Counted from the stretch's first letter, positions 19,683 to 28,937 are shown. The stretch: DNA of 64,000 bases from Marinobacter sp. ATCH36 (GCF_023555055.1 NZ_JAMJPL010000001.1:1116001-1180000), one strand, 5' to 3'. Made by a program: numbers and translations. Notes: generated from the letters alone by a model not told the origin.

Positions 19683-19965
19683 AAGGGGTACCCTGATGAA
19701 GTCGTCCGCCCGGCACGAGACTAAAGTGGCGGTGCTATCGCTGCCCGCAGACGTGAGAATGATGAACGGATGCCAGGCGGGCGCATTTTAAACGGTTGGC
19801 CCATCCAGAACCACCGTTCGTAAATAAAATCAAACCGTTGGCCCGCGATTAGTAATCGCATTTTATTATCCGCTCGAAAAACGGGATAATCGCGCCACAA
19901 CTTCAAAGGCCCCTCTGCTGATCGTGGACGGGCTGCAGGCTATAAACCAGCTAGGGTGATTACCA

Positions 19966-21447
19966 ATGGCCGTTAGACAGGCAGATGTAGTGCTGGTCGG
20001 TGGGGGCGTCATGAGCGCTACCCTCGGCATGATGCTCAGGCAGCTTGATCCTTCCCTGGACATCGTCATGGTGGAGCGTCTCGATCACGTGGCCCATGAA
20101 AGCACTGATGGATGGAACAACGCAGGTACCGGGCATGCCGGTTACTGTGAGCTCAATTACACTCCGGAAACCGAAAACGGCGATGTGACCATCGACCGGG
20201 CGTTGCAGATCAATGCCTCGTTCGAAGTCTCACTGCAGTTCTGGTCGCATCTGGTCGAGCAGGGCATATTGCCGGAACCGAAAACCTTCATCAACCGCAC
20301 ACCGCACCAGAGCTTTGTCTGGGGTGAAGACGGAGTGAAATTCCTCAAGCGTCGTCACGAAAAACTCAGCGCCCACCACCTGTTCCGCGAAATGGAGTAC
20401 ACCGAATCTCCACGGGACCTTGAAGACTGGATGCCACTGGTGGTGAACAACCGGGATCCGATGCAAAAAGTGGCCGCCACCAGGATCAAACACGGTTCAG
20501 ACGTGGATTTCGGTTCCCTGACTCGTAGCATGGTGAAGTTTCTTGAAACCACGACTAACTTCGAGTTGATGCTCAGCAGCCCGGTGCATTTTCTGGCCAA
20601 GCGCGACAACGGCCGCTGGAAGGTACGGGTCAAAAATCAGAAAACCGGTGAGCAGACCAAGCTGGAAGCCGGATTTGTTTTCCTGGGTGCCGGTGGTGGT
20701 GCACTGCCGATGCTGCAGAAGTCCAACATTGACGAGTCGAAGGGCTATGGCGGTTTTCCCGTCAGTGGCCAGTGGCTGGTTTGCCAGAAACCGGAGATTG
20801 TCGAGCAGCATCACTCCAAGGTGTACGGCAAGGCGCCAATTGGCGCGCCTCCGATGTCTGTGCCGCATCTGGACACCAGGATCATCAATGGCGAGCCGGC
20901 CTTGCTGTTCGGCCCTTTTGCCGGTTTTACGACACGTTTCCTCAAGAAAGGCTCCATGTTCGACCTGTTTGGTTCGGTAAGCCCCACCAACCTTCGCCCC
21001 ATGCTGTCCGTCAGCCGCACCAACATGGACCTGACACGTTACCTTATCGGAGAGGTTTTTCAGTCACATAGCGATCGTGTTGCCTCCCTGCGGAACTACT
21101 TTCCGGATGCCCGAGAGGAAGACTGGCGCCTGCAAAATGCCGGTCAGCGTGTACAGATCATCAAAAAATCCCCGGACGGTGGCGGTAAGCTGGAATTCGG
21201 CACCGAGATTGTCGCGGCGAAAGACGGTACGCTCGCAGCCCTGTTGGGAGCATCTCCAGGCGCATCGACGGCAGCCCATGCCATGATCGATGTGATCCAG
21301 CGCTGCTTCCCTGAGCGTATTCGGACGCCTGAATGGCAGGAGCGCATGAAAGTCATGGTGCCTTCCTACGGCCAATCGTTGGTGGATGATGAGCAATTAC
21401 TCAACAAAGTGCGGGAACGAACGCTCTCAACCCTCAAATTAGGGTGA
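19966..21447 (+). CDS. mqo: Malate:quinone oxidoreductase
   Basis: FAD-dependent membrane-associated enzyme of 493 residues that oxidises malate to oxaloacetate and reduces quinone. The dinucleotide motif DVVLVGGGVMSATLG is at residues 5-19; ESTDGWNNAGTGHAGYCELNYTP and the C-terminal GASPGASTAAHAM are family landmarks. It feeds electrons to the respiratory chain downstream of fumarase. It ends about 150 bases before the ATP-grasp gene; I see no clear terminator between, so read-through is possible. Confidence 0.95.
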   Translation: MAVRQADVVLVGGGVMSATLGMMLRQLDPSLDIVMVERLDHVAHESTDGWNNAGTGHAGYCELNYTPETENGDVTIDRALQINASFEVSLQFWSHLVEQGILPEPKTFINRTPHQSFVWGEDGVKFLKRRHEKLSAHHLFREMEYTESPRDLEDWMPLVVNNRDPMQKVAATRIKHGSDVDFGSLTRSMVKFLETTTNFELMLSSPVHFLAKRDNGRWKVRVKNQKTGEQTKLEAGFVFLGAGGGALPMLQKSNIDESKGYGGFPVSGQWLVCQKPEIVEQHHSKVYGKAPIGAPPMSVPHLDTRIINGEPALLFGPFAGFTTRFLKKGSMFDLFGSVSPTNLRPMLSVSRTNMDLTRYLIGEVFQSHSDRVASLRNYFPDAREEDWRLQNAGQRVQIIKKSPDGGGKLEFGTEIVAAKDGTLAALLGASPGASTAAHAMIDVIQRCFPERIRTPEWQERMKVMVPSYGQSLVDDEQLLNKVRERTLSTLKLG

Positions 21448-21600
21448 TATTACTAATCGATCTAAGGGCTTCAGAAGCGCTGACAGTACTGGCCTGATTG
21501 CCGGTGCTGTTGGCGCTTATTGCGCCTCAAGCGTCCGATCCTGTTGCGATTTGTAATCAAATCGTTACGTTATAAACAAACATCCCAAAGGAGAACGCCT

Positions 21601-22833
21601 ATGAGCGAGCAGAAGTTCGATTCGAGTAAAGGTTATGTTGCACTCCTGGGCTGGAGCTTGAACGCGATCGAAGCCGCGGACAAGTTTGACCGCCGTTATG
21701 TCGTCGTCGCCCCCGACTGGGCTGAGACCTATTGCCAGGAACATGATATTCCTTACGTTCCCTGGAACTTCGAGCGCCTTAATGACCGTTCTGTCGAAAT
21801 CGCGCAGACCCTTAAGGATATGGGCGTGGACGTGGCAATCCCGCTGTTCGAGGAGACCGTTGAGTGGGCAGGTGCCATCAATTCTGTGCTGATGGACCAG
21901 CCCAAGCTGTTCGGTCAGTCCCTGTTGTTACGTGACAAGGCGTTGATGAAACGCCGCGCCCAGTTGGGTGGTATTCGTGTCGGTATTTTCGAAGAAGCTC
22001 ACGATAAGGAAGACGTCGTCCGTTTCCTCAAACGCGTAAACCAGACGCTCTTGAAGCTGGACGGCGACCCCAACGACCCGATCCATCTGAAAGCCTTCGA
22101 CAAGGCGGGTTGCCTTGGCCATCGGGTTATCCGTACACCGGACGAAGTAGACACCATCCCCGAGGAAGAATTTCCGGTGTTGATGGAGTCCCACCTCGAC
22201 GGCTGGGAATTCGCGGTCGAAGCCTGGGTTCATAACGGCAAGATCGCTTTCCTGAACATCTCGGAATACGTCACCCTGGGCTATTCGGTATTTGTTCCAG
22301 CCACGCCGGATCTGGAGTATTACCGCGAACAGATTACCCGTGAGATCGAGAAACTGATCAAGACCTTTGATATTGAATTCGGGTTTATCCATCCTGAGTA
22401 CTTTGTCACCAGCGACAGTACCATGTACTTCGGTGAGGTGGCTTACCGTCCGCCGGGCTTCAAGGTGTTCGAGCTGCTTGAGCGTGCCTATGGCTTCAAT
22501 GCCTATCAGGCGTTGATCATGACGTTCGATCCGAAAACCACCGAAGAGGAGGTTAAAGCCTTCTTCCCGAAAGAGGTGGTGGATGCGAAGGGCTACGCCG
22601 GCTGTTTCGGTGTCTACCCGCGCCGCCGGGTGGTCAGCAAACTCGAGATGCCCGAGGAAACCGAGAACCACGAGTACTTCGAGTCTCACGAATTGACCGC
22701 GCCGATGGAAGAGACGGTCACCAAGCGCACCGCCTTTGGCACGCATTGGGGCCTGCTTTACTTCTTCGGTGAAGACCCCTACGTGATGAGAGATTTACTG
22801 AAACACCAGGAAGAACTGGATTTCTATGTATAA
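21601..22833 (+). CDS. ATP-grasp enzyme of unknown substrate
   Basis: A 410-residue soluble protein with an N-terminal Rossmann-like preATP-grasp part (YVALLGWSLNAIEAADKF, APDWAETYC) and an ATP-grasp core: LRDKALMKRRAQ, LMESHLDGWEFAVEAWVHNG, and the metal-site region EFGFIHPEYFVTSDSTMYFGEVAYRPPG. ATP-grasp enzymes join a carboxylate to an amine or thiol through an acyl-phosphate; the substrates cannot be read from the sequence. ATG 21601 follows an AAAGGAG site. It begins a co-directional set with the 674-residue protein (53 bases later) and a ThDP enzyme. It does not match any biosynthetic ligase I can name. Confidence 0.8.
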   Translation: MSEQKFDSSKGYVALLGWSLNAIEAADKFDRRYVVVAPDWAETYCQEHDIPYVPWNFERLNDRSVEIAQTLKDMGVDVAIPLFEETVEWAGAINSVLMDQPKLFGQSLLLRDKALMKRRAQLGGIRVGIFEEAHDKEDVVRFLKRVNQTLLKLDGDPNDPIHLKAFDKAGCLGHRVIRTPDEVDTIPEEEFPVLMESHLDGWEFAVEAWVHNGKIAFLNISEYVTLGYSVFVPATPDLEYYREQITREIEKLIKTFDIEFGFIHPEYFVTSDSTMYFGEVAYRPPGFKVFELLERAYGFNAYQALIMTFDPKTTEEEVKAFFPKEVVDAKGYAGCFGVYPRRRVVSKLEMPEETENHEYFESHELTAPMEETVTKRTAFGTHWGLLYFFGEDPYVMRDLLKHQEELDFYV

Positions 22834-22886
22834 TTCCGCAAGGAATTAACAACAACGGGTCTGGTTCAGACTCTGAGGAAAACAGT

Positions 22887-24911
22887 TTGAGCAACTCCGA
22901 CGCTGGAAGTCCAGCACCTGTCGTCAATTTCGATAAGCTGGTGCAGCGACTGGATGATGCCATAACGGCTCTCGACGAGAGCCGTGCTTTTGCAAAGCCT
23001 GGCAAACTGCCCCGGTTGTTCGATACCGTTCGCCGGGTGCTGCTTCAGCCTGGAGGTTCCGTTGCGATTCAGGAACGCGCCGAATGGATCGAGAAAGCCG
23101 GTGTGTTCTGGGGAACTGACTGGGCGGATCCGTCCATTCTTTTGCCGTCACTGACAACTCACTCCCTGCAAAGTCCTTATGCCGATACAGTCATTATCGA
23201 AGCGCTCAGCGAACTGAGATTGCTGGCGGTGGCCCGTGGCGATTATTTGCACGAGTCAGTATCGGCGGAGCAGGCGCATCATTATTTGACCCAGGTACTG
23301 GCGATTAACCTGAATATGCTGTTTGGTGAATCTGGTGAAGCCGAACGGGAGCAGGGCAAGCTGGCGCTGATCAGCCGTGGCGTCGTGCAGCATGTCGCCA
23401 AACAAATCGGCTATGAACATGTCATTGACCGATTGATTGAAGAAATCTGGCGGATCCTGCAACAGCGTCCAATACAGGTGAACAGCGTGCGGCAGATGAT
23501 CACTCAGATCGCGCTCTGCCGGGTTGATCCCAATGTTGACCTGGGTGGTGCCGGCCAGGGAGCCGAGCGCCTGATTTCAAGTCTTTATGGGCCTACCCAG
23601 GCCTGTCGGGAAGACCCGGGAATCCCGGTCTATGAAGAGCGCCTGCAATCCATGGATTCGGGTGCCCTGCAGAGTGAGGCAACCGGGTTTGCCCGCTCGA
23701 TGCACGACACTGGTCTGGTTTCGCCCTACCATGCAGCATTTGTGAGCTACATCCTGGAGAAACAGGATTCCATGCTCACCGAAGCACTGGGGCTCTCGAG
23801 TACTGGCCGTGACTGTCTGCTGTGCTACAAGGACCTGGTGCATGAGCTGATCAGGGAAGGCGTTTTCCCGGAAACGGCGCAGGGCCTCTATGGATTGGCG
23901 CTGTTGCTGGAAAGGGGGATTCTCTACCAGCCGCCGGTGGCACCCGCCCTCTGGCGGCAAGCCCGGCTGTCTATCTGTGCTGAAGCGCGTGAGCGTATCC
24001 AGTTGGCTTACGGTTACCAGCCGCAGCCCAAGGCGTGGTTGATACAGGGCGTGCTGAACATGCTGGGTCAGCCTCTTGGCGTGGGGCAGGGCAATAATCC
24101 CACCTGTCAGTCCGCCCGCGCGCTTTCCATGTGGGCTTACAATGACCCGGACTATCTGCTGCAGATGGTGGCCTGGGCCGCACGGGACAACGAGATCATA
24201 ATGCACTTCGAGGGCCAGCCAGTGTCGTCGGCTGCCAGCCGGGGTGGGGTTGCCTCAGAAGTGACATTGGATCTGGACCCTGTGTCACTGGTTGTGGTGC
24301 CGCATCTGGACAGAATCTATGCGGAAATGGGCCGCATGTGCATCAACCGGCCGGGTGACCCTCATGAGTGGGTTAATCCTGAATTCCACGGTTGGTCTGC
24401 TGGGCGGGGTTTCCGCATCAATGTGGATGTGGCGACCGGGCAGTTGGAAGATCTTGAAACCTTCCTGCGGCACTTCTACGCCAGTTATCACCCTTACTAC
24501 AATGGCAACCAGCCATTGATCCACCCACAACCTGCGGGCGTCGCTGTTACCGATAGTGCCGCCAGGTTCATTGGCTGGCATGCCATCACTATACTCCGGG
24601 TGACTTTGGACCCGGAAGATACCATGCGGGTGTATTTCTATAACCCCAACAACGACAGTGGTCAGAACTGGGGTGACGATGTTGTCGTCAGCACGGCAGG
24701 TAAAGGTGAGCGGTTCGGCGAGGCGTCCCTCACCTTCGAGCAGTTCGCCTCCCGGTTATACATTTTTCATTTCGACCCACTTGAGCGGGGCGAACCTGCA
24801 GAGGTTGGCGTGGATGAACTGGAGCGGGTTATCGGCCGCGTACATCGTAGCTGGGGCCGTGACCGGCTCCCCGCTGAAGTGCTGCAGGCAGAGCCCCCGA
24901 GGGAAGGGTAG
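22887..24911 (+). CDS. Unknown 674-residue protein with papain-like Gln/Cys/His/Asn pattern
   Basis: I do not recognise the family by name. The first 390 residues are mostly helical and soluble, with no signal peptide or membrane segment. The C-terminal half shows what looks like a papain-fold active site: Q401 and C407 in QGNNPTCQSARALSMW (the same six-residue Gln-to-Cys step as papain Q19/C25), H565 in FIGWHAITIL, and N586 or N589 in VYFYNPNNDSGQNWG. Such a site could hydrolyse or transfer amides. The start is TTG 22887 behind TGAGGA. The gene sits between an ATP-grasp gene and a ThDP-enzyme gene. The catalytic reading is inference. Confidence 0.75.
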   Translation: MSNSDAGSPAPVVNFDKLVQRLDDAITALDESRAFAKPGKLPRLFDTVRRVLLQPGGSVAIQERAEWIEKAGVFWGTDWADPSILLPSLTTHSLQSPYADTVIIEALSELRLLAVARGDYLHESVSAEQAHHYLTQVLAINLNMLFGESGEAEREQGKLALISRGVVQHVAKQIGYEHVIDRLIEEIWRILQQRPIQVNSVRQMITQIALCRVDPNVDLGGAGQGAERLISSLYGPTQACREDPGIPVYEERLQSMDSGALQSEATGFARSMHDTGLVSPYHAAFVSYILEKQDSMLTEALGLSSTGRDCLLCYKDLVHELIREGVFPETAQGLYGLALLLERGILYQPPVAPALWRQARLSICAEARERIQLAYGYQPQPKAWLIQGVLNMLGQPLGVGQGNNPTCQSARALSMWAYNDPDYLLQMVAWAARDNEIIMHFEGQPVSSAASRGGVASEVTLDLDPVSLVVVPHLDRIYAEMGRMCINRPGDPHEWVNPEFHGWSAGRGFRINVDVATGQLEDLETFLRHFYASYHPYYNGNQPLIHPQPAGVAVTDSAARFIGWHAITILRVTLDPEDTMRVYFYNPNNDSGQNWGDDVVVSTAGKGERFGEASLTFEQFASRLYIFHFDPLERGEPAEVGVDELERVIGRVHRSWGRDRLPAEVLQAEPPREG

Positions 24912-24943
24912 GTTCAGCCAATCAATCCAAAACAGGAGAGAGG

Positions 24944-26614
24944 ATGACCGCACAGGCCAACAAGCACCGGAATGGCGCTGAGCTGTTTGTTCGTGCCCTG
25001 GAAAATGAGGGTGTTCGCTATATCTTCGCCGTACCGGGTGAAGAAAATCTGGATCTGCTGGAGGCCCTGCGAGAGTCCAGTATTGAGCTGATCCTCAACC
25101 GTCACGAACAGGCGGCGGGCTTTATGGCCGCCACCTATGGTCGGCTGACCGGCCGGGTAGGTGTTTGTCTGTCCACACTTGGTCCCGGTGCCACCAACCT
25201 GGTAACGGCTGCTGCCTATGCCCAGCTCGGCGGTATGCCGATGCTGATGATCTCCGGGCAAAAACCCATCAAGTCATCCAAGCAGGGCCTGTTCCAGATT
25301 CTGGATGTGGTGGACCTGATGCGGCCACTGACCAAATATACGCGCCAGATCAGCAATGCCAATACCATTCCCGCCAAGTTACGGGAGGCCTTTCGACTGG
25401 CCTCGGAGGAGCGCCCCGGAGCAGTCCATCTGGAATTACCGGAGGACATCGCCTCGGAAGTGGCCGATATCGACACCCATATTTTTCAGCCCAGTGATGC
25501 ACGTCGGCCCACTGCCAGCACCAAAAGCCTGGATATGGCCTGTGACATGATCAGCAAGGCAAAGCACCCGCTGATCATGATTGGTGCTGGTGCTAACCGG
25601 AAACGGGTTTCCCAGGCGCTGATCCATCTGGTGAACGCGACTGGTATTCCGTTCTTCACCACCCAGATGGGCAAAGGGGTAGTGGACGAGCGCCACCCCC
25701 GCTACCTGGGTAACGCAGCACTGTCCGCCGGCGACTTCGTGCATTGTGCCATTGACCACGCCGACCTGGTAATCAACGTGGGGCACGACGTGGTTGAGAA
25801 GCCTCCTTTCTTTATGAAGCCTGGCGGCAAGCAGGTTATCCACGTGAACTTCAGCGCCGCAGATGTAGACCCGGTGTACTTCCCGCAGCATGAAGTGGTC
25901 GGGGACATCGCCAACAGCGTGGATTACCTGGCCGAGCGTTGTGGCCAGTGCTCGTCCCATGACTTCAGGCGGTTTATGGAAGTCAAAGCCTCAGTGGACA
26001 GTCATCTGGCAGAGAAAGTTGATGACAGCCGTTTCCCCGTTATCCCCCAGCGCATTGTTCATGACGTACGCGAAGTGATGCCGGAAGATGGCATTATTGC
26101 GTTGGATAACGGCATGTACAAACTCTGGTTTGCCCGCAATTACCCCGCCTACGACAACAACACCGTACTACTGGATAACGCCCTCGCTTCCATGGGTGCC
26201 GGCCTTCCCAGTGCCATGATGGCTGCCATGCTGTACCCCCATCTGAAAGTGATGGCTGTGTGCGGCGACGGTGGTTTTATGATGAACAGCCAGGAACTGG
26301 AAACCGCCGTTCGGTTGAAGCTCAACCTGGTGGTCCTGATCATCAACGACAATGCCTATGGCATGATCAAGTGGAAACAGTCCCAGGAAGGCTTCGCGAA
26401 TTTTGGACTTGATTACAATAACCCGGACTTCGTGAAGTACGCCGATGCCTACGGTGCTACTGGCCACCATGTGAGTCGCGCCGAGGATCTTCAGCCCACG
26501 CTGAAACACGCCATGACGGCTGGCGGCGTGCACTTGATCGACGTGCCCGTGGACTACAGTGAAAACCAACGCGTTTTTGATGAAGAATTGGTAAAACTGA
26601 CCTGCAACTTGTAA
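24944..26614 (+). CDS. Acetolactate synthase-like ThDP enzyme, large subunit type
   Basis: A 556-residue thiamine-diphosphate enzyme. It has the catalytic Glu in LNRHEQAAGFMA (E55) and the ThDP/Mg motif GDGGFMMNSQELETAVRLKLN ending in the NDNAYG segment. Three domains have normal length. No small regulatory subunit (ilvN/ilvH) follows, so it is either a catabolic-type acetolactate synthase or a relative acting on another 2-oxo acid. It has an AGGAGAGAGG site and starts 32 bases after the papain-like gene, hence probably the same operon. The product made for that operon is unknown. Confidence 0.85.
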   Translation: MTAQANKHRNGAELFVRALENEGVRYIFAVPGEENLDLLEALRESSIELILNRHEQAAGFMAATYGRLTGRVGVCLSTLGPGATNLVTAAAYAQLGGMPMLMISGQKPIKSSKQGLFQILDVVDLMRPLTKYTRQISNANTIPAKLREAFRLASEERPGAVHLELPEDIASEVADIDTHIFQPSDARRPTASTKSLDMACDMISKAKHPLIMIGAGANRKRVSQALIHLVNATGIPFFTTQMGKGVVDERHPRYLGNAALSAGDFVHCAIDHADLVINVGHDVVEKPPFFMKPGGKQVIHVNFSAADVDPVYFPQHEVVGDIANSVDYLAERCGQCSSHDFRRFMEVKASVDSHLAEKVDDSRFPVIPQRIVHDVREVMPEDGIIALDNGMYKLWFARNYPAYDNNTVLLDNALASMGAGLPSAMMAAMLYPHLKVMAVCGDGGFMMNSQELETAVRLKLNLVVLIINDNAYGMIKWKQSQEGFANFGLDYNNPDFVKYADAYGATGHHVSRAEDLQPTLKHAMTAGGVHLIDVPVDYSENQRVFDEELVKLTCNL

Positions 26615-26663
26615 CCGGTGTAGTATCGTTTGCTCTGAATTGGCATCAGTTTAGGGTAGATGG

Positions 26664-26792
26664 ATGACAAACTCGTGGTTCAACATGGCACTGCTGGCGC
26701 TGCTACTGTCTGCAGTTGCCGGGTGAAGCAAGCCGGAAACACCACAGGAAGTGGCCGCTTTTGATGATTCCAAGGCCGCAGTTAATAACTGA
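26664..26792 (+). pseudogene. Small lipoprotein ORF with in-frame TGA at the lipobox cysteine
   Basis: From ATG 26664 the frame reads MTNSWFNMALLALLLSAVAG, then TGA (26724-26726), then SKPETPQEVAAFDDSKAAVN and N, with TAA-free continuation to TGA 26790. This is a textbook lipoprotein signal peptide in which the required +1 Cys (TGC or TGT) is replaced by TGA. The continuation after the stop is hydrophilic and short, like a small lipoprotein of 42 residues. A single base change would restore it. Most likely a nonsense mutation or a sequencing error. Confidence 0.6.
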
Positions 26793-26796
26793 TGTA

Positions 26797-27396
26797 TTAA
26801 CCAATCAGACTGGTGAGTACAAGCCAGCCCGTTCCCAGTGTGAAAGATACCGCCAGGATGGCCAGCAGCCCGTCCCGGGCCACAATAGCAAGTCCGAAAG
26901 CCATCAGTGCGGCACCGCCACCGTTGGCGCTGAATGGTACTACTTCCATCAGTGGCATCGCCATGGCAACCGCCATGCAGATAATCGCCATGATATAAAG
27001 CCCGGGCCCGTCCACCAGGAACACCAGCCGTGGTCCGGTCCACCGGTCGAGGAACCGCGCTGGTTTTTGCAGCCACTCCAACCCTTTCAGAAGTTTTTGC
27101 CGTGGGACCGAGCGCCGCGAAATCCACGACGGTAACCAGATCGAGTGCCTGCGGAACAGCAACTGGCCCAGCGTCAGCAATACCACCAGCCCCAGAATAG
27201 TCGGAACGCCCGGAATATCCCCGATGAGTGGCGCCACGGTTATCAACCCGGCCAGCAATACCAATGGCCCGAAAGAGCGCTCGCCCACCCCATTGAGAAT
27301 AGCGTTTACCGATACCTGTCCGGAACCTGTCGCCGATTCGCGGATCTGGTCCAGCAGTTGTTGCATGCTGGTCGCGTCGTTGTGGTTTCTTTCCAT
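26797..27396 (-). CDS. ExoD family membrane protein
   Basis: A 199-residue inner-membrane protein of the ExoD family, first linked to exopolysaccharide synthesis and alkali tolerance in rhizobia; its biochemical role is unknown. Seen here: SFGPLVLLAGLITVAPLIGDIPGVPT, GQLLFRRHSIWLPSWISRR and two to three C-terminal hydrophobic segments. I place the start at ATG 27396 (MERNHNDATSMQQLLDQI); 24 further residues in frame lack family character. Convergent with the broken lipoprotein ORF. Confidence 0.85.
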   Translation of the reverse strand: MERNHNDATSMQQLLDQIRESATGSGQVSVNAILNGVGERSFGPLVLLAGLITVAPLIGDIPGVPTILGLVVLLTLGQLLFRRHSIWLPSWISRRSVPRQKLLKGLEWLQKPARFLDRWTGPRLVFLVDGPGLYIMAIICMAVAMAMPLMEVVPFSANGGGAALMAFGLAIVARDGLLAILAVSFTLGTGWLVLTSLIG

Positions 27397-27598
27397 GTTC
27401 TTACCAGAAAAGGCAGTGCGAATGATTGCATCGAGTATATCGGTTTCTGTGCCTGCTGATCGAATCAAGGCTCATGCGATAAATCTATTTGATCTATAGA
27501 TATAACTGTATGGTCTATATTTGTGCAAATGGGTTATTGTGATCTGGACATCACGAGGCACTCAGCCTCCCAAAGCAAAACCCGACAGGAGATTCATC

Positions 27599-28225
27599 AT
27601 GAGTTTACTTCTTGGCAACACCGCCCCGAACTTCACCATCGACAGCACCGCCGGCCAGATCAATTTTCACGACTGGGCAGGGGATTCCTGGGTATTTTTC
27701 TTCAGCCATCCCGCTGATTTTACTCCAGTCTGCACCACTGAAATGGGCCGCACTGCCCAGCTGGCGAAAGAATTCGAAGCACGCAACGTGAAGCCCCTGG
27801 GCCTGTCCACCGACACGGTTGAAGAGCACGTTAAGTGGATTGCAGACGTCAACGATACCCAGAACTGTGACCTGCAGTTCCCGATCGTCGCCGACGCAGA
27901 CCACAAAGTGGCCGAGCTTTACGAAATGATCCACGCCGGTGAAAGTGAAACCGCAGCTGTACGCAGCGTTTTCATCATCGACCCGAACAAGAAGATTCGC
28001 CTGACCATGACCTATCCGATGGCTGTGGGCCGGAACTTTGATGAGATTCTGCGGGTGATTGATGCGCTCCAGACCGGCGACGCAAACAACTGCGCACTGC
28101 CCGCTGACTGGCGCAAGGGTGACGATGTGATCATTCCGCCTTCCATATCCAACGAAGAAGCCAAGGGCCTGTTCCCGAATGGCTGGAATGAAATCCGTCC
28201 TTACCTGCGCACTACCAAGCTCTGA
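27599..28225 (+). CDS. Peroxiredoxin (Prx6/1-Cys type)
   Basis: Thiol peroxidase of 208 residues that reduces peroxides. The peroxidatic Cys is in HPADFTPVCTTEMGR (about residue 47); the long C-terminal domain and RLTMTYPMAVGRNFDEILR are typical of the Prx6 group. ATG 27599 follows an ACAGGAGA site. Upstream lies an AT-rich region containing the palindrome ATCTATAGAT (27492-27501) that may be an operator. It stands at the head of the reduced-sulfur cluster, where peroxide or persulfide stress protection would fit, but this link is positional only. Confidence 0.92.
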   Translation: MSLLLGNTAPNFTIDSTAGQINFHDWAGDSWVFFFSHPADFTPVCTTEMGRTAQLAKEFEARNVKPLGLSTDTVEEHVKWIADVNDTQNCDLQFPIVADADHKVAELYEMIHAGESETAAVRSVFIIDPNKKIRLTMTYPMAVGRNFDEILRVIDALQTGDANNCALPADWRKGDDVIIPPSISNEEAKGLFPNGWNEIRPYLRTTKL

Positions 28226-28240
28226 TCGCGTTGGCGGAAA

Positions 28241-28274
28241 AAAGGGTGCTTGCCGATTGGCAGGCGCCCTTTAT
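28241..28274 (+). terminator. Hairpin terminator after the peroxiredoxin gene
   Basis: A 12-base-pair stem (AGGGTGCTTGCC with GGCAGGCGCCCT, two wobble pairs) with a GATT loop, ending in TTTAT. It separates the peroxiredoxin from the rhodanese gene. Confidence 0.7.
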
Positions 28275-28300
28275 CCATTTGATTAAGGTCAAGCCAAAGA

Positions 28301-28314
28301 TTATAAGCTTATAA
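28301..28314. repeat. Perfect 14-base palindrome TTATAAGCTTATAA
   Basis: Perfect inverted repeat in the 120 bases upstream of the rhodanese/octaheme cytochrome genes. Its position, between the preceding terminator and the rhodanese start, suits a repressor or activator site. No regulator gene for it is visible in the window. Confidence 0.45.
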
Positions 28315-28391
28315 CAGCGCTTGAGGCGCCCGGATCCGCAGAGTATGTTGAAAGAACAGCCGGGATGATCTGACTGCAAGAGGAAACGACG

Positions 28392-28937
28392 ATGAAACGT
28401 TTAATATTTGGCTTATTGATAGCCCTAGCCTTCAGCTTCCACACCCACGCCGAAGACGCCCTCTCTCTCACTCCCCAACAGACCTACGACATGGTTCAGG
28501 AACAGGGTGATGAGATCCTGTTTGTCGATGTCCGGGACCCGGTGGAGATCATGTTTATCGGCTATACCGATGTGATCGACAAGAATATCCCTTTCAAACT
28601 GGTCGATCGCTCTGAGTTTCTCGCCGACAAGGGCCGGTTTGCCATGAACACCAATCCGGATTTCGTGGCCAATGTGGAAAAGGCCCTGGAGGAAAAAGGC
28701 CTGGACAAGGATGCTCTGATCATCACCATGTGTCGCTCCGGAGCAACCCGTGGCAAACCCAGTGCCGACTATTTGCTGGAGCGGGGCTTCACTAACGTCA
28801 AATACATTGATAATGGCTTTCAGGGTGGTGGCGCCAAAGAGGGCCAGAAAAAAGGCATGAGGATTGTTAGTGGCTGGCAAAATGATGGCCTGCCATGGTC
28901 TATGACACTCAACCCGGAAAAAATCTATCGCCCATAA
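28392..28937 (+). CDS. Periplasmic rhodanese-domain protein
   Basis: A 181-residue protein with a cleavable signal peptide (MKRLIFGLLIALAFSFHTHA, cut before EDAL) and one rhodanese domain. The active-site loop is CRSGATR, with the catalytic Cys, so sulfur transfer rather than a dead domain is expected. The segment LFVDVRDPVEIMFIG is the usual rhodanese entry. It is the first gene of the unit with the octaheme cytochrome, from which it is separated by 97 bases, and presumably carries sulfane sulfur in the periplasm. Confidence 0.88.
   Translation: MKRLIFGLLIALAFSFHTHAEDALSLTPQQTYDMVQEQGDEILFVDVRDPVEIMFIGYTDVIDKNIPFKLVDRSEFLADKGRFAMNTNPDFVANVEKALEEKGLDKDALIITMCRSGATRGKPSADYLLERGFTNVKYIDNGFQGGGAKEGQKKGMRIVSGWQNDGLPWSMTLNPEKIYRP

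Noticed and set aside
26724..26726. Selenocysteine reading of the TGA in the small lipoprotein ORF
   Set aside because: No SECIS-like hairpin is obvious directly after the TGA, and a lipobox needs a cysteine for lipidation; a mutation or error is simpler.
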